From Pseudomonas mendocina (GTDB lineage Bacteria; Pseudomonadota; Gammaproteobacteria; Pseudomonadales; Pseudomonadaceae): a stretch of DNA of 64,000 nucleotides. Shown here in pieces: positions 1 through 9,644 of the stretch (its first letter is position 1; each line of letters opens with the position of its first letter). Under the pieces are notes generated by a model that was given only the letters and a program-made list of their open reading frames with translations, did not search any database and was not told the DNA's origin. The stretch lies in contig NZ_LR134290.1 of the NCBI RefSeq assembly GCF_900636545.1, forward strand, positions 558,001-622,000, read 5' to 3'. The translations under genes and the position numbers were made by a program.

Positions 1-1
1 G

Positions 2-148
2 CTGCGCAACGGCCAGGACCTCGCGGCTCGAGCGGGCTACCTGCAGTGCGTGATGAGCGGGCTGCGCACGCAGGTGAAATCCGCGGTGCCGGCGGAGTCG
101 ATCCGCGCCACCGTGGCGGTGGTGATGTCCAGCCTGGGCAGCCAGTGA
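2..148 (+). CDS. C-terminal fragment of a probable TetR/AcrR-family regulator
   Basis: Only the last 48 codons lie in the window, ending in TGA at 146-148; the gene begins upstream of the window edge. The visible protein is an alpha-helical, alanine- and valine-rich tail with the pattern GLRTQVKSAVPAESIRATV, like the ligand-domain end of many TetR regulators (G-L-x-V-x-x-K/R-x-G-A-x-x-x-x-L). No DNA-binding domain is visible, so the family call is inferred from this tail alone. The next gene is on the same strand about 60 bases downstream. Confidence 0.5.
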   Translation: MRNGQDLAARAGYLQCVMSGLRTQVKSAVPAESIRATVAVVMSSLGSQ

Positions 149-209
149 GCAAGCCCGCGCGGTTTTCGTTCGTTTAATTTTGGACTGACTGGTTCTTAAT
201 GGGGGTGAT

Positions 210-911
210 ATGCGGGAGTTGTTCGAACTGTGCGGCGCCGATCGTGAGCTGTTGTTCTCGCCATATTGCTGGCGCGTACGTCTGGCCCTGGCGCACAAGG
301 GGCTGGACTGGCAGAGCCGGCCGATACGCTTCACCGACAAGGAGCTGATCGCCTTTTCCGGGCAGAAGCTGGTGCCGGTGCTGAGCGATGACGGCGAAAC
401 GCTGCACGACAGCCTGGCCATCTTCACCTATCTGGATCAGCGTTACCCGCAACGCCCGTTGCTCGGTGAAGGGCTGGCGGCCGAGCGCGCCCGCCTGGTA
501 GAACGCCTGAGCTTTCATATGGTTCGCGTCCCACTGCTGAAGATACTGATCCCGCGCGTCTGGCAGGTGATCGACCCGGCTGACCGTGAGTATTTCCGCA
601 GTAGCCGCGAGCAGGCGCTGGGCATGAGCCTGGAGGCGTTCGCCGATCCCGAGATCGGGGAACGTCTGTTTCGTGAAGGTGTGGCGCCGCTGGAAATGTG
701 GCTGCGTGAACAACCATTCCTCGAAGGCCAGGCGCCTGGCGGTTGTGACTATCTGCTGGCGGGCATGCTGCTTTGGGCCTGGTGTCTTGGGGCGCAGCCT
801 TGGGCCGACAATTCGGCCCTGGGCGCTTGGTTCATGCGCATCCTGCAGGCTTACGAGGCGACTCACGGCCCGGTCAAGCGGGCCGCGATCCAGGTGGAGG
901 AAAAGCAATGA
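210..911 (+). CDS. Glutathione S-transferase family protein
   Basis: A 233-aa cytosolic protein. It opens with a thioredoxin-like N-terminal GST domain (about residues 3-80) carrying SPYCWRVRLAL at residues 17-27, then the conserved LVPVLSDDGETLHDSLAI stretch that normally contacts the glutathione backbone. An all-helical C-terminal domain follows. Length is typical of bacterial GSTs. The stop codon overlaps the start of the next GST gene (ATGA at 908-911), so the two are almost certainly cotranscribed and translationally coupled. The substrate cannot be deduced; maleylacetoacetate isomerase-like or detoxifying roles are possible. Confidence 0.85.
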   Translation: MRELFELCGADRELLFSPYCWRVRLALAHKGLDWQSRPIRFTDKELIAFSGQKLVPVLSDDGETLHDSLAIFTYLDQRYPQRPLLGEGLAAERARLVERLSFHMVRVPLLKILIPRVWQVIDPADREYFRSSREQALGMSLEAFADPEIGERLFREGVAPLEMWLREQPFLEGQAPGGCDYLLAGMLLWAWCLGAQPWADNSALGAWFMRILQAYEATHGPVKRAAIQVEEKQ

Positions 912-1591
912 TCGACCTGTACTACTGGACCACACCGAACGGCCACAAGGTCAGCATCTTCCTCGAAGAGGCTGGGCTGGAATACCGCATCGTCCCGGTG
1001 CATATCGGCAAGGGTGAGCAATTCGCTCCCGAGTTTCTCAAGATCGCACCGAACAACCGCATTCCCGCCATCGTCGATCATGCGCCGGCCGGTGGCGGCG
1101 AGCCCATCGCTCTGTTCGAGTCCGGTGCGATTCTCGAGTACCTGGCCGACAAGAGCGGGCAGTTCCTGCCGCGCGAGACGCGGGCACGCTTCAACGTCCT
1201 GCAGTGGCTGTACTGGCAGATGGGCGGCGTCGGCCCGATGGCCGGGCAGAACCACCATTTCGTGCGCTACGCACCGGAGCCGATTCCGTACGCCATCGAT
1301 CGCTACGTGAAGGAAACCGCCCGCCTCTACGGCGTGCTGGATCGCCAACTGGCCGGGCGCGAGTACGTCGCAGGCGACTATTCCATCGCCGACATGGCCA
1401 TCTATCCCTGGGCCAGGGGCTGGCAGACGCAGCAGCAGAAGCTGGAGGACTTGCCCAACATGGCCGCCTGGCTAGAACGCATCGAAGCGCGCCCGGCTGT
1501 ACAGCGTGCCTATGCGCTGGTGGAGCAGGTGAATGCCGATTCGCAGGCGCTGCTCACTGCCGAAGCGCGGCGGCTGTTGTTCGGGCAGTGA
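908..1591 (+). CDS. Nu-class-like glutathione S-transferase (YfcG/YghU type)
   Basis: A 227-aa GST beginning MIDLYYWTTPNGHKVSIFLEE. The TxPNGxKxxxxLEE signature is characteristic of the disulfide-bond oxidoreductase branch (E. coli YfcG, YghU), where Thr and Asn near the N terminus replace the classical Tyr/Ser. The later motif SGAILEYLADKSGQF contacts glutathione in this fold, and QWLYWQMGGVGPMAGQ starts the helical domain. The ATG overlaps the preceding GST stop, fixing the start and indicating a two-gene operon. Family biochemistry suggests reduction of small disulfides with glutathione; the physiological substrate is unknown. Confidence 0.85.
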   Translation: MIDLYYWTTPNGHKVSIFLEEAGLEYRIVPVHIGKGEQFAPEFLKIAPNNRIPAIVDHAPAGGGEPIALFESGAILEYLADKSGQFLPRETRARFNVLQWLYWQMGGVGPMAGQNHHFVRYAPEPIPYAIDRYVKETARLYGVLDRQLAGREYVAGDYSIADMAIYPWARGWQTQQQKLEDLPNMAAWLERIEARPAVQRAYALVEQVNADSQALLTAEARRLLFGQ

Positions 1592-1683
1592 CGGACGGAC
1601 AGCTTTTCTGACGTTTTTCCCGGTGAGGCGCGTGGCGCTTTTCTAGACTTCAGGGTGTTGATCCTGAACGCTGGGAGAGAGTC

Positions 1684-2805
1684 ATGCGAATCGGCGTACC
1701 CAAGGAAATCAAGAATCACGAGTACCGTGTCGGCCTTACGCCGCAGTCCGTGGCCGAACTGACCACGCTGGGGCATGAGGTGTGGATCGAGACCCTGGCC
1801 GGCGCCGCCATCGGTTTTGCCGATGAGGATTACCGCAAGGCCGGGGCGCAGATCGCTCCGTGCGCCGGCGAGGTGTTCCAGCAGGCGCAGCTGATCGTCA
1901 AGGTCAAGGAGCCTCTGGCGGTGGAACGGGCCAAGCTGCGCGAGCAGCATACGCTGTTCACCTACCTGCACCTTGCGCCGGACCGGCCGCAGACCGATGA
2001 GCTGATGGCCAGCGGCGCCATCTGTATCGCCTACGAGACGGTGACCGATGCGCAGGGCCGCCTGCCGTTGTTGGCGCCGATGTCGGAAGTGGCTGGGCGC
2101 ATGTCGATCCAGGCCGGTGCCGGTTGCCTGGAAAAGGCGCGTGGCGGTCGCGGCGTACTGCTCGGCGGCGTGCCTGGGGTGGCGCCGGGCAAGGTGGTGA
2201 TCCTCGGCGGTGGTGTGGTTGGCAGTCATGCTCTGGCCATGGCCGTTGGCCTGGGCGCCGATGTCACGGTACTGGACAAGAGCGTCGATGCCCTGCGCCG
2301 GCTCGATGCGCAGTACGGCAACCGCATCACCACGCTCTATTCCACTCGCGCTGCAGTGCAGGAGCAGGTGTTGGCGGCCGACTTGGTCATCGGCGGCGTG
2401 TTGATTCCCGGGGCGGCTGCGCCCAAGTTGATCAGTGCGGACATGGTGCGCCAGATGAAGGCCGGCGCGGTGTTGGTGGATGTGGCCATCGACCAGGGCG
2501 GCTGCGCTGAAACCTCGCGGGCCACCACTCATGCCGAGCCCACCTACGTGGTCGACGATGTGGTGCATTACTGCGTGGCCAATATGCCCGGTGCGGTGGC
2601 CCGTACCTCGACGTTGGCGCTGAACAACGCCACTTTGCCATTCGTCGTGGCGCTGGCGCAGAAGGGCACGCGGCGAGCGCTGGAAGACGATCCGCACCTG
2701 CTGGCCGGTCTCAATGTCGCGCGCGGCGCCATCACCTGCGCCAGTGTCGCCGAGGCTCACGGGCTACCCTTCCAACCGCCGGCCAGCGTGCTCGAGCGGC
2801 TCTAG
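1684..2805 (+). CDS. ald: Alanine dehydrogenase
   Basis: A 373-aa NAD-dependent L-alanine dehydrogenase, interconverting alanine and pyruvate plus ammonia. It begins with [20 protein letters not shown], the standard start of the family. The substrate-binding segment VKVKEPL is visible near residue 75, and a Rossmann motif [20 protein letters not shown] lies near residue 175. The C-terminal half contains [14 protein letters not shown]. Length is close to the usual 370-375 residues. It stands alone, with about 90 bases upstream and a convergent permease gene downstream. A regulator gene is not adjacent on either side. Confidence 0.95.
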   Translation: MRIGVPKEIKNHEYRVGLTPQSVAELTTLGHEVWIETLAGAAIGFADEDYRKAGAQIAPCAGEVFQQAQLIVKVKEPLAVERAKLREQHTLFTYLHLAPDRPQTDELMASGAICIAYETVTDAQGRLPLLAPMSEVAGRMSIQAGAGCLEKARGGRGVLLGGVPGVAPGKVVILGGGVVGSHALAMAVGLGADVTVLDKSVDALRRLDAQYGNRITTLYSTRAAVQEQVLAADLVIGGVLIPGAAAPKLISADMVRQMKAGAVLVDVAIDQGGCAETSRATTHAEPTYVVDDVVHYCVANMPGAVARTSTLALNNATLPFVVALAQKGTRRALEDDPHLLAGLNVARGAITCASVAEAHGLPFQPPASVLERL

Positions 2806-2837
2806 GTCCGAGTTCGGGGCGCCGCTGTCGCTGGCTA

Positions 2838-4649
2838 CTACAGCGGCCACACCCAGAGCAGCAGGGGGACGCTGACCAGCGCCACGAGTATTTCCAGTGG
2901 CAGTCCCAGGCGCCAGTAATCACCGAAGCGGAAGCCGCCAGGGCTGAGAATCAGCGTGTTGTTCTGGTGGCCGATGGGGGTGAGGAACGAACACGATGCG
3001 CCAATGGCCACCGCCATCAGCAGGGCATCCGGGCTGACGCCGAGTTGGCTGGCCGCGCTCAGGGCGATGGGGCACATCACCGCTGCGGTTGCCGCGTTAT
3101 TCATGAAGTCCGACAGGGTCATGGTGACGATCAGCAGCAGGGTCAGGGTGATGATGGCGTTGCCCTGCGCCAGGTTTTCCATCAGTACCCGTGCCAGCAG
3201 GTCAGCCGCGCCGGTGGTGGACATCGCCCCCGCCACCGGGATCAAGGCGCCGAGCAGAACGATTACCGGCCAGTCGATGGATTCGTAAACGGCGCGCAGC
3301 GGCACCAGGCGCAGCAGCATGTAGGCCAGCACCCCGCAGGCGAAGGCGATCGCGGTGGATAGCAAGCCAAAGGCCGCGGTGACGATGGCCAGGATCATGA
3401 TGCCAAGGGCGAGGTTGGCCTGACGCGGATCAGGAATGTTGATGGCGCGCTCGGCGAGCGGCACGCAATCGTAGTCGCTGGCGAATTCGCCAATGTCCTC
3501 GGCACTGCCCTGCATCAGCAGCACGTCGCCACCCTGGATCAGGGTCGAGCGCAGGCGCTTGATCGAGCGATGGCTTTGCCTTGAGATGGCCAGCAGGTTG
3601 ATCGAATAGCGGCTGCGCAGGCGCGTGCTGCTGGCGGAGCGGCCGATCAGCGAGGAATCGGGTTTGACCAGCAGCTCCTGCAACGCGCGGTCTTCGCTGT
3701 TGCTGGTTTTCTTCTCGGTTTCACCTTCCCTGTCTTCCTTCTGCTCGGCCTCCTTGGCTTCACGTTCGGCCTCCAGCAGCAGATCCAGCTGGCCGAGCAC
3801 CTCGCCCAGTTCCTGTGGGTCGGCTTCGATCACCAGCACGTCGTCGGCCTGTAGCACGCGGCGTGGGTTTGGCGCGGTCAGGCGCAGCTTGTTGCGTACC
3901 ATGGCCACCACCTGGGCATCGGCCTCGTCGAGCAATTGCTCGATCTCGCGCAGGGTCTTGCCCTGGGCCTTGCCGCCTTCCTTGACGCGCGCCTCGGTCA
4001 GGTAGTGGCCGGTGTCGAAGCTGGCAGCGTTGCCTACCTCGCGCTTGGGTACCAGGCGCCAGCCGAGCAGGGCGATGAACAGCACGCCAGCCAGCGCCAC
4101 GGCCACGCCGACCGGGCTGAAGTCGAACATCTCGAAGGGGCCGCCGCCATGCTGGGCGCGGAAGCTGGAGACGATCAGGTTCGGTGGTGTGCCGATCAGT
4201 GTGGTCATGCCGCCGAGAATGGTGCCGAAAGCCAGCGGCATCAGCACGCGCCCCGGTGGCAACTCCAGGCGTGCGGCAATTTGCAGGGCGATGGGCATCA
4301 ACAGCGCGAGCGCGCCGACGTTGTTCATGAATGCCGAAAGCAGCGCGCCGAGGCTGGTCAGGGCAGTGATCGAAAGCAGCACCCCAGCGCCGCTGGGCAG
4401 CAGGCGCTGCGCCAGCCGATTGACCGCGCCCGTACGCTGCAAGCCGTGGCTGAGCACCAGCACGCAGGCAACGGTGATCACCGCCGGGTGGCCGAAGCCG
4501 GCGAAGGCCTCGCGTTCAGGCACCAGGCCGGCGATGACGCAGGCCAGCAATGCGCCGAGCGCCACGACGTCATGACGCCAGCGCCCCCAGATGAACAAGC
4601 CCATGCTGGCGATGAGAATGACGAATATCTGGCCTTGTTCGAGCGTCAT
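2838..4649 (-). CDS. DASS/SLC13-type anion permease with two TrkA-C domains
   Basis: A 603-aa inner-membrane protein with hydrophobic transport halves at each end. Between them, roughly residues 215-390, are two cytoplasmic TrkA-C (RCK_C-like) modules of the type that gate by binding a small ligand, separated by a highly charged linker rich in Glu and Lys. The C-terminal half carries LSDFMNNAATAAVMCPIAL, a Na+-dependent anion transporter signature, and the N-terminal half an equivalent AFMNNVGALALLMPIAL. I placed the start at MTLEQGQIF because upstream in-frame sequence is not membrane-protein-like. The substrate may be sulfate, dicarboxylate or another anion. Confidence 0.85.
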   Translation of the reverse strand: MTLEQGQIFVILIASMGLFIWGRWRHDVVALGALLACVIAGLVPEREAFAGFGHPAVITVACVLVLSHGLQRTGAVNRLAQRLLPSGAGVLLSITALTSLGALLSAFMNNVGALALLMPIALQIAARLELPPGRVLMPLAFGTILGGMTTLIGTPPNLIVSSFRAQHGGGPFEMFDFSPVGVAVALAGVLFIALLGWRLVPKREVGNAASFDTGHYLTEARVKEGGKAQGKTLREIEQLLDEADAQVVAMVRNKLRLTAPNPRRVLQADDVLVIEADPQELGEVLGQLDLLLEAEREAKEAEQKEDREGETEKKTSNSEDRALQELLVKPDSSLIGRSASSTRLRSRYSINLLAISRQSHRSIKRLRSTLIQGGDVLLMQGSAEDIGEFASDYDCVPLAERAINIPDPRQANLALGIMILAIVTAAFGLLSTAIAFACGVLAYMLLRLVPLRAVYESIDWPVIVLLGALIPVAGAMSTTGAADLLARVLMENLAQGNAIITLTLLLIVTMTLSDFMNNAATAAVMCPIALSAASQLGVSPDALLMAVAIGASCSFLTPIGHQNNTLILSPGGFRFGDYWRLGLPLEILVALVSVPLLLWVWPL

Positions 4650-4761
4650 GAGGCGGGGCCGTCCCTGTTGTACGCAGCTTCGCGTCTGCTGTTCATAGCA
4701 GAGTCTGCGCCGCGTTAGCAGTTCCCGTCGCGCCATCGGCTGGGGCGCAAATTTTTTGGCT

Positions 4762-5946
4762 TCAGACGTATTGCGCGGCCGCGTAACCGGATGCCCAGGC
4801 CCACTGGAAGTTGAAGCCGCCGAGGTGGCCGGTGACATCCAGTACTTCACCAATGAAGTACAGACCCGGCACCTTCAGCGATTCCAGGGTTTTCGACGAC
4901 ACCTCGTCGGTGTTCACTCCACCCAGGGTTACCTCCGCGGTGCGGTAGCCTTCGGTGCCGGCTGGTACCAGTTGCCAGTCGGACAGGCGCTCGGCAATCG
5001 CCTTCAGCTCGCCAGCGGTGTACTGCTTCATCGGTTTGTTGGTGAACCAGCTGTCCACCAGCAGCGTTGCCATCTTCTTGGTGAACAGCTCGGCCAGCAG
5101 GGTTTTCAGTTCGCTGTTGCTGCGTTCGCGCTGCTGCGTGGCCAGCCACTCGGGCAGGTCGATATGCGGCAGCAAGTCGATGTGCAGGGTGTCACCTGGC
5201 TGCCAGTAGGATGAAATCTGTAGAATCGCCGGACCGGACAGGCCACGATGGGTGAACAGGATGTTCTCGACGAAGCTCTGGCCGTTGCAGCTTACCCGGC
5301 AGTCTTCCACCGAGGTGCCGGACAGCTCCGTGCACAACGCCTTGAGCTGCGGTTCGGTGATGGTGAAGGGCACCAGCCCGGCGCGAGTCGGCAGCAGTTC
5401 GTGGCCGAACTGCCTGGCCACCTGATAGCCGAAGCCGGTGGCGCCGAGGGTTGGAATCGACAACCCGCCGGTGGCGATCACCAGGGATTGGCAAGTCACC
5501 TCGCCAAGATCGCTGTGCAGCAGGAAGCCGCCTTCGCGTTTCTCGATGCGCTGCACCGCCGTGTTCAGGCGAATCTCCGCACCCGACTCGGCGCACTCGG
5601 CCAGCAGCAACTCGAGGATGTCGCTGGACTTGTTGTCGCAGAACAGCTGGCCGAGTTTCTTCTCGTGGTAGGGCACGCCGTGCTTGGCCACCAGGCCGAT
5701 GAAGTCCCATTGAGTGAAGCGCGCCAGGGCAGACTTGCAGAAGTGCGGGTTACCGGAGAGGAAATTACCCGGCTCGCAGTACAGGTTGGTGAAGTTGCAG
5801 CGGCCACCACCGGACATGAGAATCTTCTTGCCGGCCTTGTTGGCGTGGTCGAGCACCAGCACCCGACGGCCACGAGCGGCGGCGGTGGCAGCGCACATGA
5901 GGCCGGCGGCGCCTGCGCCGATGATCAGTACGTCGGTTTGCAACAC
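4762..5946 (-). CDS. HI0933/YhiN-type FAD-dependent oxidoreductase
   Basis: A 394-aa flavoprotein with an N-terminal FAD-binding motif LIIGAGAAGLMCAATAAARG (residues 7-26). The family-specific MSGGGRCNFTN follows, and a C-terminal GLYFIGEVLDVTGHLGG closes the FAD site. Length fits the BaiN/HI0933 family, whose members are widely conserved NAD(P)/FAD-dependent proteins. Some are proposed to reduce enone intermediates, but the physiological reaction in Pseudomonas is not established. The DASS permease gene lies downstream on the same strand after 112 bases. Confidence 0.88.
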   Translation of the reverse strand: MLQTDVLIIGAGAAGLMCAATAAARGRRVLVLDHANKAGKKILMSGGGRCNFTNLYCEPGNFLSGNPHFCKSALARFTQWDFIGLVAKHGVPYHEKKLGQLFCDNKSSDILELLLAECAESGAEIRLNTAVQRIEKREGGFLLHSDLGEVTCQSLVIATGGLSIPTLGATGFGYQVARQFGHELLPTRAGLVPFTITEPQLKALCTELSGTSVEDCRVSCNGQSFVENILFTHRGLSGPAILQISSYWQPGDTLHIDLLPHIDLPEWLATQQRERSNSELKTLLAELFTKKMATLLVDSWFTNKPMKQYTAGELKAIAERLSDWQLVPAGTEGYRTAEVTLGGVNTDEVSSKTLESLKVPGLYFIGEVLDVTGHLGGFNFQWAWASGYAAAQYV

Positions 5947-6150
5947 GAGAGGTCCCCGGGTGGTTCATTGCCGCACAAAGGCTGCGTGAAAATCCTGCAA
6001 GTTTACCCGAAGCCGCTCTGTACAACCGGTTCTGTCGGCATGCGACTGGCACCAGTGGCATGCTCCGGTGGCTGTCTCGAATTTGAGACAGTGACGAGTG
6101 GCCCTGCGCCTGCTATCACTAGAACGAAGATTTCGGATGGATTGCCACCC

Positions 6151-6882
6151 ATGCCTGCAGTACGCGTCTGGCTATTGCTCCTCCTGCTGTCGCCTGCGCT
6201 GGCCTCGGCCGAACTGCTGCGTCTGGTGGCCAATCCCTGGCCGCCTTTCAATGACCAGGAACTTCCCGGCAAGGGGCTGGCCAGTGACCTGGTGGAACAG
6301 GCGCTCAAGCGCGCGGGCTACAGCACCAGTTATGTGGAAGTGCCCTGGGAACGAGCGGTATTGGGTCTCAAGCGCGGCGACTACGACGTGCTGATCAACG
6401 CCTGGTACAGCGCCGAGCGCACCGAGTACGGCTATTTTTCCCAGCCCTATCTGGTCAATCGCATCCGCCTGATGCAGCGCAAGGGCGGTTCGATTCGCTT
6501 CGAAAACCTGGCCGATCTCTACCCGTATAGCATCGCGGTGATTCGCGGCTACGCCTATTCCAAGGAGTTCGACAGCGACCCGCGCCTGCTCAAGGTGGGT
6601 GTCGGCAGCTTCGAGATTGCCGCACGCATGTTGCATGCCGGGCGAGTGCAGCTCGCGCTGGAAGACGAGTTGGTGGCGCGTCATGTTCTCGTGCGAGAGT
6701 TGAACTCCATTCGCGATGAGCTGGAGTTCTTGCCCTTGCCGCTGAGCGAGAATGGCCTGCACATACTGGTGAGGCGCAGCCATCCCCATTTTCGCGAGAT
6801 CGCCAGACGCTTCGATGCAGCGATTCAGGCGATGAGCGACGATGGCAGCTATGCCACGACGCTACAGCGGCACGCTCCCTGA
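6151..6882 (+). CDS. Periplasmic solute-binding protein, SBP_bac_3 type
   Basis: A 243-aa protein with a cleavable signal peptide (MPAVRVWLLLLLLSPALASA) followed by the extracellular amino-acid-binding fold: LLRLVANPWPPFND, GLASDLVEQALKRAGY and a central LKRGDYDVLINAWYSAERTEYG. The start at 6151 places the signal peptide at the N terminus; the longer in-frame extension upstream has no such character. No permease or ATPase gene is adjacent, so this is either an orphan binding protein or part of a signalling route. Its stop codon abuts that of the convergent diguanylate cyclase gene (TGATCA at 6880-6885). The ligand is unknown. Confidence 0.85.
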   Translation: MPAVRVWLLLLLLSPALASAELLRLVANPWPPFNDQELPGKGLASDLVEQALKRAGYSTSYVEVPWERAVLGLKRGDYDVLINAWYSAERTEYGYFSQPYLVNRIRLMQRKGGSIRFENLADLYPYSIAVIRGYAYSKEFDSDPRLLKVGVGSFEIAARMLHAGRVQLALEDELVARHVLVRELNSIRDELEFLPLPLSENGLHILVRRSHPHFREIARRFDAAIQAMSDDGSYATTLQRHAP

Positions 6883-8118
6883 TCAGGCCAGGACAGTGCG
6901 CGCGCGGCCCTGCTGCTTGGCCCGATATAGGCGAATGTCGGCTTCGTGCAGCAGGCTCTCCAGGTCTTCCGGCTCACCCTGATACAGCCCGGCGCTGAAC
7001 GATAACGGTGGGGCGCCTACGGTGTAGTGCAGCCCGGCACACTGGCGGCGCAATCTATCCAGCGCCTGGGCTACGTGCTCCGCGCCATGCAGGGTGAGCA
7101 GGGCGAACTCCTCGCCACCCAGGCGGCCGAGCAGCATGTCGGGGAAGGCATTGCTCATCGCCCGTGCGAATACCACCAGGGCGCTGTCGCCGCTGGCATG
7201 GCCGAAGCCATCGTTGATCTGCTTGAAGTGATCGAGGTCGAGCATCGCCACGCTGATCTCGCGGCCTTCCCGTTGCGCCTGCTGCAGTATCTTCAGGCCC
7301 TGTTCGTAGAAGGCCCGGCGATTGTTCAAGCCGGTCAGGGCATCGAACTGCGCCGCCTTCTTCAGGGCGCGCAACAGGTCGCGGCGCTCCAGAGTCGACA
7401 TCACCCGGCAGTTCAGCTCTTCCGGGCAGAACGGCTTGCGCAGGAAATCGTCGGCGCCATGCTTGATGAACTGGGCGCTGAGCGAGCCTTTGGGGTCGGC
7501 GGAAACGCCAATGATGATCAGGTCATTGAGGCGCAGCTTCTGGCGCAGCAGCTTGACCAGCTCGAAGCCGCTGACGCCCGGCATGGCATGATCGAGGACC
7601 AGCAGGTCGAGGTCGGGGTGCTCGTTCAGCTGGCGCAGAGTCTCCTTGCCGTCGCTGGCTTCGATGATCTGGTAGTGGTGCGCTTCGAGAATGTGGCGGA
7701 TGTAATGGCGCTGCGCTGCAGAGTCGTCGGCGATGAGAATCTTGATATGGCTGTTGTGATCGAGCCGGTGCAGCAGGCGGAAGGCGTACTCGTAGGAGTG
7801 CTGGCTTTCCTTGAGCACGTAGTCGACCACGCCTTTCATCAGCAGGTCGTCGCGCCGCTGTTCGTTGTAGCTGCCACTGAGCACGATGCAGGGTAGGTGG
7901 TAGCGCATCACCAGATCGACGCTTTCGCCGTCCGGTGCGTCCGGCAGGTGCAGGTCGACGATGGCGGCGAAGAACAGCGAAGCGGAGGTCTCCAGCATGA
8001 CCTCGGCCTCGGCCAGCGAGGCGCAGAAGATCGGCTCCAGATCGTTTTCCTGGCGGAACAGATGCTCGAGGATCTTCAGGACCAGAGGGCTGTCTTCGAT
8101 GACCAGAATATTGCGCAT
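6883..8118 (-). CDS. Two-receiver response regulator with GGDEF domain (diguanylate cyclase)
   Basis: A 411-aa protein with two REC domains followed by a GGDEF domain. The first receiver has acidic residues E8-D9 and the likely phospho-acceptor D55 (VDLHLPD). The second has D131-D132 and acceptor D176 (LDHAMPG). The cyclase domain begins at FDALTGLNNRRAF and carries the catalytic GGEEF, so it should make c-di-GMP from GTP. The position where the inhibitory RxxD site normally lies, five residues before GGEEF, reads FPDM, so product inhibition through that site is probably absent. The layout resembles PleD. No partner kinase is adjacent. Confidence 0.9.
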   Translation of the reverse strand: MRNILVIEDSPLVLKILEHLFRQENDLEPIFCASLAEAEVMLETSASLFFAAIVDLHLPDAPDGESVDLVMRYHLPCIVLSGSYNEQRRDDLLMKGVVDYVLKESQHSYEYAFRLLHRLDHNSHIKILIADDSAAQRHYIRHILEAHHYQIIEASDGKETLRQLNEHPDLDLLVLDHAMPGVSGFELVKLLRQKLRLNDLIIIGVSADPKGSLSAQFIKHGADDFLRKPFCPEELNCRVMSTLERRDLLRALKKAAQFDALTGLNNRRAFYEQGLKILQQAQREGREISVAMLDLDHFKQINDGFGHASGDSALVVFARAMSNAFPDMLLGRLGGEEFALLTLHGAEHVAQALDRLRRQCAGLHYTVGAPPLSFSAGLYQGEPEDLESLLHEADIRLYRAKQQGRARTVLA

Positions 8119-8218
8119 GGGTAACTCCGGCCCAGGCCGTTTGATCCTTTATATCAGCCTAGGAGGCCGTTCGCGATCTTGCGACCTAGAACGAGTGCGG
8201 TCGATCACGAGGCGGCTC

Positions 8219-9595
<1,377 letters not shown>

Positions 9596-9644
9596 GGCAG
9601 TGGCTCGGGCATGGAGAAACAGGCCGGCAGTGTAGCAGGCCCGA

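Noticed and set aside
1510..2760. A 416-codon minus-strand frame opposite ald
   Set aside because: Low-complexity His/Gln/Arg-rich translation typical of antisense frames in GC-rich genes; ald fully explains the region.
5248..6150. N-terminal 301-codon extension of the binding protein at 6151
   Set aside because: It covers the HI0933 flavoprotein gene in antisense, and the signal peptide begins at 6151.
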